DNA of 64,000 nt from Garcia nutans (taxonomy: Eukaryota; Streptophyta; Magnoliopsida; Malpighiales; Euphorbiaceae): positions 2,604,001 through 2,668,000 of the forward strand of contig CANTUV010000009.1 of NCBI GenBank assembly GCA_947685225.1. Reading direction: 5' to 3'. Under the pieces are notes generated by a model, which was given only the letters and a program-made list of their open reading frames with translations, ran no database searches and was not told where the DNA came from. Both the position numbers and the translations under genes were made by a program. Below, in pieces: positions 44,493 through 56,409 of this stretch. Every line of letters begins with the position of its first letter. Position 1 is the first letter of the stretch.

Positions 44493-46146
44493 TTTAAGTC
44501 TTTTGTAATTGAGGAAAAGTTGTTATAAAAAGTTAAATAATTAATTCACTTTGTCTAATATTACACCTAAGTTTAGCATAATTTTTATACTTAAGTAAAG
44601 TATTTTCTTTATGTTTCATACTATTTATATATTTTAATAGTTTTTTTAATATGATTTATTAAATTTAATGGGATGATGATAGAGAAAATATAAATGATAT
44701 AACAAAACAACATATAATAATTTTTAAAAATAGAAGGTAAAAAACTAAAAAAATGAAAGGCATGCAATAAATAAGTTATTGAAACTTAATATCAATAATA
44801 AAAATATATAAATATATAAATATTCCGAAATAATATGAACATTTTTTCTAGTAATCATAAAAAGGAAAATTTAGCTAGACTATATTTCTCAACTAGTCCA
44901 ATCCAAATTCAGTAATAATAATTAACTTTTTGTTGTATGGTGATATGCAATGATTATGATTTGGGTATTTTTATATGTATTCGATATATATATATAATAT
45001 GAATAATTTTTAAATAAATTTAAATAAATATAGATAATATTTTTATTAGTTATGATAGATTCAAATTTATATATTTTAGTATTTATTATTTGAATTTATT
45101 TTAATATTAATTATATTTTATTAAATATTAATTATATATTTATTTTAATTCTAAATTTATATAATATGAGATTATATAAATAAAATATTTAATTATTTAA
45201 AAAAAATTAATGGGATGAAATTAATTTTAAAGTAGAAGCATATGATCCAAGTAAGGCAGCGTATAGACCAGCAAAGCCAAGAAATTTACATTATCAATGT
45301 ACGGAGAGTGGTACAAGTCCTATCTGCAGGAAAAAAACAGTAACACGTGTTTTACTGTATTTCATGGAAACCACCGACCATTTTTCTTTTTTGCTGGGAC
45401 CCATTTTCATTCATTATCCAGGATCTCTCCCCATCTCCTCCGTCAGATACTATACTAGAGCTAGAATTAAATTGATCAAAATGGAAATCGTCATCAAATT
45501 GGAATTTAAATTTTGATTTATGGTTGGTTTAAGTTTTTTATTTTTAAAGATGGTTTGAAATTATCAGTATTATAATTATAATTAGTATTTTTTATTTAGA
45601 TTATTATAATTATTTTATTTATTTTTTATTTTTAAATTTTTTTATTAATTTTATAAATATCACATATATTTTAAATTTTTTTTTTATGTTTTTCACTTCA
45701 TTCTTCAGTTTACATATGTATTATTATCTTTAATATTTTCAATAATTTAAAAATCTTCTCTATATTATAATTTTAATCACTTTATTTTATTTTAAATTTT
45801 AAATTTATTTCTATTATTTTAAATTTTTTATCTCACATATTATTATTTTTTATTCTAACTTTTATTATATTATGATTTCTAAAAAAGTAAAATAAATAGT
45901 CAATACTTAAATTTTAAATTAAAAAAAATATAGCTAATAAATATTTTAGGCCAATTAACATAAATAATATAATTAAAGAAGTAGAAATAATAATAATAAT
46001 ATTTAATAATTATATAAATATAAAATATAAAAATACGTCAACTCTGATTTACTTTTAAAACTTAAATATATACATGAGCAACTTAATTTTTTTAAAGTTG
46101 TTTATGTAAATTTTTTTTTTTATATTAAATTTGGATTGTTGATACA
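44493..46146. other. Gene-free AT-rich region
   Basis: No gene recognised. 45236-45470 is less AT-rich and may hold old exon or leader sequence upstream of SEC14 copy B, but no frame supports this. Confidence 0.5.
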
Positions 46147-46604
46147 GCGGAGTTCAAAGAAACGAGAATTTTCCGGAAATTTCAACATTACGATCAATTT
46201 GCGAGATTCACATCAACATTAAAGAAAATGTTCACGTTGTTTACTTTCTTCACCCTGGCCATTTTCTATTTAGCGGCGGGTAAGGCGCATTTTAATATTT
46301 GTATGTAATTTATAACTAACTTGAGCCTTTACATGATTTAATTTAGTTGGGGATTGGGATTGTGTGTGGCAGATTGTATGGGGAGTTGAGATATATAAAC
46401 AGGATAGATTATTTGTGGGACCATATAAGAAGGAATGAAATTGAAATTCCGGAATTTGTTTGTGATCATGATGATGAGGATTTGGAGTACCGTCCAATGA
46501 TGGCTTGTGGATTGGAAAGTGATCATGAGAGTGTACGGTACACCACCCACATTGAATTCCCCTTAGTCTATGTACTCGATGAGATGTATTTACTAATAAT
46601 TTAG
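46147..46604 (+). pseudogene. SEC14/CRAL-TRIO-like gene fragment, copy B (two exons)
   Basis: 46147-46283 matches the exon in copy A from the GGAGTTCAAAGAA region onward, but has lost about 34 bp near the 'HP...RLF' motif, which changes the frame. The donor GTAAGG is kept. A second exon starts after GTGTGGCAG at 46373 and reads LYGELRYINRIDYLWDHIRR, EIEIPEFVCDHDDEDLEYRP and MMACGLESDHESVRY. This is the C-terminal region of Arabidopsis At4g35750-type SEC14 family proteins (usual form IEYLWEDIK...EIPEFV..HD..LEHRPL.DYGIE). The stop is near 46602. Upstream exons are missing. This second exon is absent from copy A. Confidence 0.78.
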
Positions 46605-46780
46605 TAAATGGAAATATAACTAGACAAAAGAAATTGAAATTGAAATTGAAAAAAATACTAATAAAACTTAATATGTACATGGGAATGAATAGAGTTAAAA
46701 TAAAATAATAAAAGATATTTAACAAATCCAAATTTCTACATAACTCTATTAGTTTTTTTATATTATTTGTTAATATATAT

Positions 46781-46972
46781 ATATATATAAAGTGAAGAAA
46801 TTACTACTTGAAGGGGGCAGCTGCCCCCTTTTATTTTAAATTATATATATATATTATTAAAATTTTTAAAATTTTTAATTGTTTCTTTTTAAATTTTTTA
46901 AAAAATATATAATATTTTTATTTTATCTCTTTTTATTAAAAAATTTGACTTTGCCCTTGTATATATATATTA
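46781..46972. mobile_element. Small AT-rich insertion with G/C-rich patch, segment B
   Basis: Segment A continues directly from TTGTTAATATATAT to GCTAATCAAT; segment B has about 190 bp more here. The extra piece contains GAAGGGGGCAGCTGCCCCCTT, a palindromic patch reminiscent of hAT-like non-autonomous elements. No clear terminal repeats remain. Confidence 0.4.
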
Positions 46973-48620
46973 TGAGCTAATCAATCGGGTGAGTAATGGG
47001 TTAAAACATGAATAGTATTAATTTTAGAAAAAAAATTGTTAAAAGTTAATTATTATTTATTATCAATAATACAAGATTAAATAAATTTTATTAGTTCTAT
47101 AATAATTATAAGTTCTTTTGAAGAGTTCAGATAGAATTTGATTGATTAAAAATGGGTGATAGTGAATCTTGACTATGACATTCAATTATGAAATTATAAT
47201 TATTATATATATATTTTTAGAATAAATTAAATTATTATTTTAAATATCTATACAAATGCATAAACATTCTTTTCGGACACGATAAGATCTTTTTTTTATA
47301 AAGTGTAAAGTACATTTAGAACTACTATGTTTTTTCTTTGAAAAAAATATATTTTATAATTTTTATTTTCTCCCTTAAAATTAAGTATATTTATTTTGTT
47401 ATTCGGTTAAAATGACGAATTATCCAACAAATACTGAAAGAAAAAAAATAAAAGCATGCATTGCATGATTTTTTTAAAAAAAATCTTTAAATATGATATA
47501 GCAATATTGAAAAATGAGATATGATAAATTTAAAAATAAAAATTTTATTTAAATAGAATTATTTATGTATTTGTATAGATATTTTCATTTTATTTATGTT
47601 TTTATCCTCTATTCAAGTAATTTTCTTTATTTTTTTTGTTAAATTTTTTATTTTTGAAAAATATAAAATTTTAAATTTACTGAAGCCTAGTATCGCTTTA
47701 TAAAAATAAATTTAATACAACCTAAAAATAAAAAAAGTAGAAAAATAATAAAAATAACAAAATATTTAAAAATAAATGTAATAATAAACACGCAAGATTT
47801 TTTTTTTAAAAAAAAGTGTGCTTTAACAGAAATACAAAAGGGCAGAAAACCAAAACAGAATAATATTGCAGCCAATAATAGTATTTATTACTGCATTAAA
47901 TACATTTTAATAGGTGGTATGATTCGCATAATCCTTATTTATTTATTTCTTTCTTAGAAAAATAAAATACCCAGAGTATATGAGTTATGCTACTAAATAT
48001 GGGATGAGTACACTAAGATTTGGTTAATCTTTTTAATTTTTTAAAAATTATAATTTTTTTAAAGGAAAGATTAATGTTGGAGCAAATATGTTTAATAAAT
48101 ATATATAAAACTCAGATTAAAATAACAACCATAATATTTTACAACGTTATATTTAAAAATAAGTTTTAAAATAATTTAAATTTTATTATTCTCTTTATGA
48201 TAAGTTCTGTTTCTATTTTTAAATTAAAATTAATATTGGTCTATTCACTTTTTGTTTGGTATATTAAATTTGATATTTCTATTTTGGCATAATTCATTTT
48301 ATAGAACCTTTTAATTCGATAAATTTTATTACATATCAAAATTTTATTCTCCCTAATTATAAGAATGTCACATACACAATTATTAATTTATTTATTTTAA
48401 AAATAATTTTTTATTGATTTATTTTATTTATTTATGGATTATTAAAATTGTTGTAAAGTTTTAAAATAAAAGGTAATCAATAATTTACTTATTTAAAGAT
48501 ATAATTTTTATTATTTAATTATTAAAATTAATTATACACAACACACAAGGATGAAATTAATTATACACAACAAAGAAGGATGAATCAAAAGGTGTCCGAA
48601 GAAGTAATCATTTTTAGGAT
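46973..48620. other. Gene-free spacer, duplicated segment B
   Basis: Colinear with segment A (7826-8796 and 13493-15030) without the copia element. It retains the uninterrupted target of copia element 2 (AAATATGATATAGCA near 47490). Confidence 0.7.
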
Positions 48621-49079
48621 AATTACATAAATAGCTTAAAAACAGAATCACTTTTCAAAAATACTGTCTTAAAAAAGTTTTCAGAAAAACAATGCCCTAA
48701 TTTTATAAGAATAATATTAAATAAATTAAATTAATTCAAATTAAAAATATTTTATATATTAGTTATATTAAAAAAATAACTATTTTAAATATTTTAAATA
48801 GTTATTTTTAATATAATTAATTTATAAATATTTTTAATTTAAATTAATTTAATTTATATAATATTTTTATTTTATAATTATAAAATTACGGCCATTTGTT
48901 ATTTACGAAGATACAATAGTATGCAAGGACTTCATCAACTGTCAAAAGTCCCCGAATACAATCCACTTGTTACAAAAGTAAAATCCATATGACCAATAGT
49001 TTTTTCATGAGTTGCTTTTTTTTTTTTATCAATTAAGTTTAGTGGCTTTTATATATTTATTTAATTTATAGTTTTTAAA

Positions 49080-51305
49080 ATAATTTTAATATATACAATA
49101 AAAATTATTTAAAAATATTTTTTATATATATAACGTAATTTATATTTTTTTATATATATAAATTTAGTTGTATGTAATATATATACTCATATATATTATT
49201 ATTTTTAATTAAAATATATATAATATATATACTCATATATGCTATTATTTTTTAGTTAAAATATATATTTAAATATATTATTATTTTTTAGTTAAAATAT
49301 ATGTAGCATATACTAATATATATTGTTATATTAGTATATGTTATATATATTTTGATAGTATATATATATATTTTTTTTTGAGGTAAAACATTTATATTTT
49401 TTTTTCTTGTGAATAACCTTTTTTTATAGATAAATTATTTGTAACGGATATATGGAGAACTCATATTATTCGAGTTTACAATGCACTTAAGAAAATTTGG
49501 CAAAAAATTAAAAGACAAATAGACAGCAGACTTCATATTCATTCTACAGTCTATGGCAAGAAAATTTGCGGCTTGAGTTCATCATCAAATCACATCCTCC
49601 CGGATTTCTACATCAACAACAATGGCCAGCCACATTAAAGGCTTCATTGACAGTTCAAACTCGGCTATACTGCATATTTTGATAGTATATATGAGTATAT
49701 ATGTATATATATTGTATATAATAGTATATATATTGATATATTAATATATGCTACATATATTTTAACTATGAAATAATAATATATTTTGGCATATATTACA
49801 TATATTTTAACTAAAAAATAATAGTATATATGAGTATATATATATATTACATATATTTTAATTAAAAATAACACATATCAATATATACTCACATATACAT
49901 AGACCAATATATATTTAACATATATTATTATTCTTTTGCAACATATACTCACATATATCTAGTTATATATATAATATTTACTAACATGTATTGCTATTTT
50001 TTTAGATATATCTAATTATATGTAATATATATCCATATAAATAAATATATAAGATAATTATATATCAATTTATATTCATATATATCTATATGTACAAACA
50101 TATACTTATATATATTGTTATTTTTTAATTGAAGTATATGTAATACACATCGACATATGCTTACATATAAGTAACATATATATATCTAGTTATATATAAC
50201 ATATATCCACATATATATTCACATATACTGACATATACTGTTATTTTTTAGTTAAAATATATATAATATATATTGATATATATCAATATATATTATTATT
50301 ATTTAGTTAAAGTATATATAGCATATACCGACATATAAGATATTAAACCCACAAATACCTATATATATAACATATATTATATTTTTTTAGAATATATACT
50401 AATATATATCTAGTTATATGTAACATATATCAACATACATTATTATTTTTTTGGTATATCTAATTATATGTAACATATACTCATATATAAATTAATATAT
50501 AAAATAGTTATATACCAACATATATTCACATATACTCATATATATTGTTATTCTTTAGTTAAAATATATGTAACATATACCAACATATACCAATATAAAT
50601 CCACTTATATGTAATATATATAGTTACATGTAACATATGTCAATATATACATGTATATATAACATATATATTTCTAGTTATATGTAACATATACTAATAT
50701 ATATTATTATTCGTTAGTTAAAGTCTATGTAGCATATATCGACGTATACCAACATATATCGATATATACTCATATATCTCTACTTATATGTAATATCTAT
50801 CAACATATATTGTTATTCTTTTCAGTCTATCTAGTTATATATAACATATACCTATATATAAATAAATATATAAAATAGTTATATACCAATATATATACCG
50901 ACATATACTCACATATATTGTTATTCTTTTTATATATATATATATATATATTCTTATTCTTTAGTTATAATATAAGTAACATATAATGACATACCATATA
51001 CTATTATTCTTTTGCAACATATATCAACATATATTTAATTATATATAACATATACATTACATATATTCAAAATATATTCACATATTTAATTATATATAAT
51101 ATATACTGACATATAACAAACATTTATTATTATTTTATAACTAACATATGCCAATGTATATCTATATATTCTGTAAAAAATATAGAACTTATATTTATAA
51201 AAATACCATATTTAGTTAAAATATATATAACATATACTGATATAAATTATTATTTAACTAATATATATTAAAATATACCAATATGTATTTATATATATAA
51301 TATAT
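49080..51305. repeat. AT-rich degenerate minisatellite
   Basis: About 2.2 kb of repeated 'TTATTCTTTAGTTAAAATAT', 'ATGTAACATATACCAACATA' and 'ATATATCTAGTTATATGTAA' modules in shuffled order, with a spacing near 100-150 bp. The marker TTTAGTTAAA (or close) recurs near 49253, 49288, 50248, 50303, 50556, 50712 and 50961. 49480-49670 is non-repetitive. The array continues after the LTR element, at 53427-53510. No gene. Confidence 0.75.
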
Positions 51306-51863
51306 TGTTGGGAAAATCGCTATTTTCCCGCCCCTCGGACCGTCTTTAAGCAGGAATAAATGAGAAAATAAAATAACAATTGAGAAATTAAAGAGAATAA
51401 AACACAATGATTTAACGTGGAAAACTCCCGAATGGAGAAAAACCACGGTCGTTGTCTAACGACAACCAAGAAAAATATTCACTATGCGGCAAATTGTTAC
51501 AACCACAAATTACAAAATATTTTTCTAACCGACACCCACAAAACAACCCCCAAATATTTATACTCCAAGGAACTCCAAGAGATTGATTCTCTAATTCCTA
51601 ATATAAACTATTTGATATTTAACCTATAGCTCTCCTTAAGCTATATTTTGTGTTTGCTTGGTGTGTTTACAAATGGAGAGAATGAGCCTATTTATAGGCT
51701 TCAAATGCAAATAAATTGTCAAACTAAATTAGGTGAAAATTAGGCTAAATTAGGCACCTCCCATTTTCACCTCACATTTTTGACAATTTCTTCATTGTTA
51801 GGCACCTTGCATTTTTGACTTTCTTTATTTTTATTTTTCAATTTTGGTGTGCTACCACCAACA
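51306..51863 (-). repeat. 3' LTR of the mini-gag element
   Basis: 558 bp, on the plus strand TGTTGG...CCAACA. It extends one C further in the CCCGCCCC run than the other LTR and differs at about 51586 and 51800. The 70-codon plus-strand frame inside is repeated in both LTRs and is not a gene. Confidence 0.93.
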
Positions 51864-51874
51864 ATCTCCACCTT
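51864..51874 (-). other. Polypurine tract, mini-gag element
   Basis: Minus-strand CAAGGTGGAGAT directly before the LTR, the usual TNT1-type AAGGTGGAG motif. Confidence 0.85.
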
Positions 51875-52216
51875 GAAAAATAAAAACACAACATTGTCTG
51901 TTACCGACAATTATAATTCTTAACGTCAAGAATTAACATACTCCACCATAAAAGAGTATCACCACTTGGAATTATTTCGCCAACTCCAAGAATTTTCCAT
52001 CGGCCATGTCGGATCCCGCTAATAGTTTATGGTGCAACCCTCCTGTTGACTTTTCCGAGAGTTCATTAGCCATCGACATCATTTTTCCACCACATGCTTT
52101 GCATCAACTGTCAACCAATGTAGCACGCATTTCTGTGGACCAGCTACCAATAATCAGTCCTCTTCCATGGCATCTCAACGGGTAGCAATCATGCCATGAG
52201 GACACACTTCTCTCAA

Positions 52217-52510
52217 CTACAGAGACAACTCATCATCTCCTTCGCCACAGGAGATCACATTGGCAGCAACAACGTTAGAGCTTCTAGCCGAATCAGCTCC
52301 ACCGTTCGGGCAATCCTTCCTCACGTGTCCAGTTTGACCACACCCCCAGCAGACAACCTTCCTCTTTCCGAAATTTCTTCCGCTGACTGGTTTACCCTGC
52401 AAAACCTTATGTAGTCCAGACTGTATCAACACGTCTTTGACTTGCACTTGCCACAGTACAAAATTCATTCTCCCATCAAATTTCTCAATCTCGCATCTCA
52501 TTGCCGACAT
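52217..52510 (-). pseudogene. Mini-gag: TNT1-like gag start fused to a zinc knuckle
   Basis: 97-codon open frame. Residues 1-42 (EIEKFDGRMNFVLWQVQVKD, then LIQSGLHKVLQGKP) match the N-terminus of TNT1-94-type gag. Residues 54-67 are a CX2CX4HX4C knuckle (CWGCGQTGHVRKDC). The central gag (normally about 150-200 residues) is missing between them, so the frame is an internal-deletion derivative that stays open. It may be merely residual, or keep RNA-packaging function. The frame ends before any protease motif. Confidence 0.82.
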
Positions 52511-52855
52511 GCTTACTTTGTGCTTAATAAAGGATCAGAAATAAATATTACACCAGGTAAATTCCCAGGTAAGAGGAGGAGTCACAATGGTCTCACTTAA
52601 AATCCACTTGCCTTAGACTAAATTCGTGTCGTTTGACAGAATTTACCTCGACATGTAATTATTTATCTCACTACCAATACTCAAGCACACCAAAGCAAAA
52701 CGGCTCCACCTTTTCCAAAGCTCCACCAGCTCCAAAGGCTCCACCTGCTTAAAAACAAAATAATTTTTAACAAAAATCTTTTCTGATGTGGAAGATCAGA
52801 CCAAGCTGCAACCACAGAGCATACTAAGATTTTTGATAAAAATTATAACACCTAA

Positions 52856-52867
52856 GCTCTGATACCA
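52856..52867 (-). other. Primer binding site, mini-gag element
   Basis: Minus-strand TGGTATCAGAGC, 2 bp inside the 5' LTR (which begins at 53426 and ends at 52870 on this strand). Confidence 0.92.
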
Positions 52868-52869
52868 CT

Positions 52870-53426
52870 TGTTGGGAAAATCGCTATTTTCCCGCCCTCG
52901 GACCGTCTTTAAGCAGGAATAAATGAGAAAATAAAATAACAATTGAGAAATTAAAGAGAATAAAACACAATGATTTAACGTGGAAAACTCCCGAATGGAG
53001 AAAAACCACGGTCGTTGTCTAACGACAACCAAGAAAAATATTCACTATGCGGCAAATTGTTACAACCACAAATTACAAAATATTTTTCTAACCGACACCC
53101 ACAAAACAACCCCCAAATATTTATACTCCAAGGAACTCCAAGAGATTGATTATCTAATTCCTAATATAAACTATTTGATATTTAACCTATAGCTCTCCTT
53201 AAGCTATATTTTGTGTTTGCTTGGTGTGTTTACAAATGGAGAGAATGAGCCTATTTATAGGCTTCAAATGCAAATAAATTGTCAAACTAAATTAGGTGAA
53301 AATTAGGCTAAATTAGGCACCTCCCATTTTCACCTCACATTTTTGACAATTTCTTCATTATTAGGCACCTTGCATTTTTGACTTTCTTTATTTTTATTTT
53401 TCAATTTTGGTGTGCTACCACCAACA
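52870..53426 (-). repeat. 5' LTR of the mini-gag element
   Basis: 557 bp, about 99.5% identical to 51306-51863. Confidence 0.93.
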
Positions 53427-53431
53427 TATAT

Positions 53432-54690
53432 ATATTATTATTCTTTTGCAACGTATATTTACATATATCTAGATATATATCGACACATATCCAAAATAAA
53501 TATATAAATCTAATAGAAAAAATAGTAAATCTATTAATCATTATTATATCTAAATAATTAATAATATGTTAAAATTGATGAAAAACTAAAAAATTGGAAA
53601 ACTATTTTTTTGAAATATTTTATCAAATATGTGGTATGCGTTGCATAAGAAGAAAAAAAAAATTCTCAATCAATATATTTGAAAACCAAAATTAATCAAA
53701 AACAAATAAAATAAAAAAATTACAAACAAAAAAAATTAAGTGTTAACAATTGTCCTTTATCTACAAATTGCATTTTCTATCAATTCAAGAGACTCAATTA
53801 TACCAGCAATCAACTTTAAATTTCAACAATACTTGAGAAGCAATTTCTGCAAAAATAAAAGCAGTACTAAACAATTGCACTTTATCTCCACCCTCATCGA
53901 GTTTGAAGAATGATTAGTCATTAGTCAAGCATGAGATGATAAAGACACATTGTTGTCAATTATCCTAAAATATAATCCACAAAATTATTAGACCCAAATT
54001 ACAATTTAAAAATCAAATGGTTCCGTAATTAAATAATTAATAAAGAAGTAAAGAAAATCTTTACTTGCACATAGGCTAATATTTAACAATAGCATGAAAT
54101 TAAACTAATATGTAAGGCAAGGGTCAGAGTTATTCTTCATTCCCGGTGGAAATAAGCGACTCTAATACCTCCAATTGGTATAAATCATGTGCAAATGTGC
54201 CATATCCACATATCAGAATTATTCTTCTTCGATGCAATCATTGTCCTTTCAATTCTTACAATCTTCTATCAAATTGGACTCTATAATAATCTAATCAAGC
54301 CAGAAATTCAAAAGCTTAACCAAGAAAGATAAAAATGAAGATCAACAGTGAAAACAAAAAAGAAGAAGAAAGAGCATTATAAAAAAAAAATAGAATAGAA
54401 AGAAAGAGAAGAAGAAGAAGAAGAAGAAGCGAAGAAAAAAAAAGTAGTAATTTAAAAAAAAATAAAAGATAAAAAGATAAAAGTGAAAAGTTCAAAAAGC
54501 AAAAAGTGAAAAAAATAGATATAGTAAAAATAAAAATAGAATTTAAAAAATAATATATGATGTAATTTTCTCATTAAACAACCCACCTTAGTGGGCCTTT
54601 TTATGAGCAATAATCCAATAACTCTCTTCATTCCAAGTTTTACAAAGAAAGATTTTCACCTTAATGTAGTGATGAATGGCATTGTAGAAT
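53432..54690. other. Gene-free AT- and purine-rich region
   Basis: End of the AT minisatellite to about 53510, then a GAA-rich stretch at 54355-54440 with an AAG run. 54540-54690 is homologous to 15300-15690, the 3' flank of the NLR in segment A. No gene. Confidence 0.6.
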
Positions 54691-54697
54691 CGCATAG

Positions 54698-56409
54698 CTA
54701 AACCATAAACCTTCCTCCTCGGCTGCCAAGGTAGACATTTGAAATATGTTTGATCTTGTAATTTTCTTCACCAATTAATCTTCTTGCAAGATCTTCATGC
54801 AATTGACTCAAATACAAGTCTTCAATGGTAGAAATGTTCTGTAGGCCTTCAGGAAGAAATCTCAAATTGAAACAACCAATAAATCTGAGATGCCTCAATT
54901 TTGGAAAAGCTCCATTTATAATCTCAGTCCACTCTATCAGATCTCTTGAATGAATTGACAAAGATTCTAATTCTAGATATCCACCAGCATTGCAAAATTC
55001 TTTACCAATGACCTTTGCCTTGTAAGCATAATGAAGAGTGAGATATTTTAATTTGGGAAGAAACTAAAGAATTGAAGATGGATTCTCTGAAAGATTGGAA
55101 TTATATAAATCTAACTTGATTAGGTTTTCCATGGAGAGAAACCAATTGGGAATTTCAATTAGGCCACCATCTAAACAAAGCTCTTGAAGATGAGGTGGAA
55201 GAGAAAACGATTCCAAGTCAGGTAGAAGTTGTACAACAGTTATGACTTTTTTTGTATTTTTTTGGAATCCACCTTCTTTTGTTTTTTTTTTTGGGATAGG
55301 TGAAGGCAGATTTGTTCTGCTTGTAATGAAAGGGAGATGAGGTTATCCATTTTCATGATTTCTGTAGATATCTCACTAATATTATCTTCGGAGACACAAT
55401 GAAGACCAAGTTGTAGAAGTTGGGTTAAGCTACTCAATTCACTAGCAAAGTCACCACCAGCATATACACCAGTTAAAGTTTGAAGATTCTCCAAAGCTGC
55501 AAACCTCTTTGGAACTCTAATTCCATCATGAAAAGAGTGAAGTGTGGGTCTTGTCATTAAAAGGTGCCTAAGTTGTTTATTATTCATAATTTCAATAGGA
55601 AGTTCACGTAGTCTTGTATTCCGTATTTCTAAAGTTTGCAGCTTTAGAAGATTACCAAAAGCACATGGAAGCTTCTTTATTTGTAAGCAATATAATCCTA
55701 AATACTGGAGGTGAACCAAATTTCCAATGTCATCGGATAAATAGTCTATGCTAGTATCTAAAATCAACACCGATAGAAATTGCAACCCATACAGATTTTG
55801 TAAATATACCTGAGACAAGGCTGCTAACCTATAAGAGTTATAAGAAACTTGCACCAGGGCCCTTGCAAACAAGGATCGAACCAGAGGGTTTTTGAAGTTA
55901 GAAGGCAAGTGTATTCCATCATTTCGAATGAATAAATGAATAGGTTAATTCACAGTTTTATCAATGAAATCTTTCTTCTTAACTCGAACAAGGTATGATT
56001 TTCTATAAAATTTAGGGACTCTTATTCCACTCTCATAAATTCCCGATTCTTCTAGCAATCCTAGGCTGATTAATTCATCAATCATGTTTCCTGCTGTATC
56101 CTCTATGATCTCCCCTGGTTTTTCTGGTATTAGATCTTGAGCTATCAAAAGATGAACTAATTTTTGTTTCCCGTTAATATAATTTTCTGTAGCAAAATAA
56201 CAATAATCTAAGCAGGACTTAAGATAATCGGGAAGCTTTTCATAATTTGATATAGCAGTTGCTAAAGGAGAAGAAGTCTGACCTTTGTCTTCTTCAATTG
56301 CTCTTTTAATAACATCAACTTGAGCTTTTTCTTTAGGAATTTCTGCATACAAAGACAACCGGTTCATATCATCAGCTGATTGACAAGCGCTGTAGCAGAG
56401 GAGAGGCAT
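54698..56409 (-). pseudogene. Truncated NLR, copy B (broken)
   Basis: Paralogue of 15694-17358 with the same architecture: it starts at MPLLCYSACQSADDMNRLSL, then a winged-helix-like part (LPDYLKSCLDYCYFA, KQKLVHLLIAQDLIPEKPGE), then LRRs. Lesions: TAA at 55945-55947, where copy A reads serine; a small insertion or scrambled A/T-rich stretch with a frame change near 55240-55310; and TAG at 55064-55066, where copy A reads glutamine. The stop matches that of copy A. Coiled coil and NB-ARC are missing in the same way in both copies, so the truncation predates the duplication. Confidence 0.88.

Larger units (their letters stand above)
51306..53426 (-). mobile_element. Small non-autonomous LTR element with mini-gag (TR-GAG-like), very recent
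   Basis: 2121 bp on the minus strand: LTR 52870-53426, primer site 52856-52867, a gag-derived frame at 52217-52510, polypurine tract 51864-51874 and LTR 51306-51863. The 5-bp target duplication TATAT (51301-51305, 53427-53431) is consistent but weak evidence in this AT-repeat. The two LTRs differ by only two substitutions and one single-base indel over 557 bp. No protease, integrase, RT or RNase H is present, so movement must have used enzymes from a relative, probably TNT1-like copia judging from the gag. Confidence 0.9.

Noticed and set aside
46270..46731. 153-codon minus-strand frame
   Set aside because: Antisense shadow of SEC14 copy B, whose sense exon has clear family motifs.
49080..51305. 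Possible CRISPR-like or centromeric satellite array
   Set aside because: Spacing is irregular, modules are shuffled, and plant chromosomes do not carry CRISPR arrays. A centromeric role cannot be judged from 2 kb.
51417..53192. Two almost identical 70-codon frames (51417-51629, 52980-53192)
   Set aside because: They are the same stretch in the two LTRs of the mini-gag element, antisense to it; no domain.
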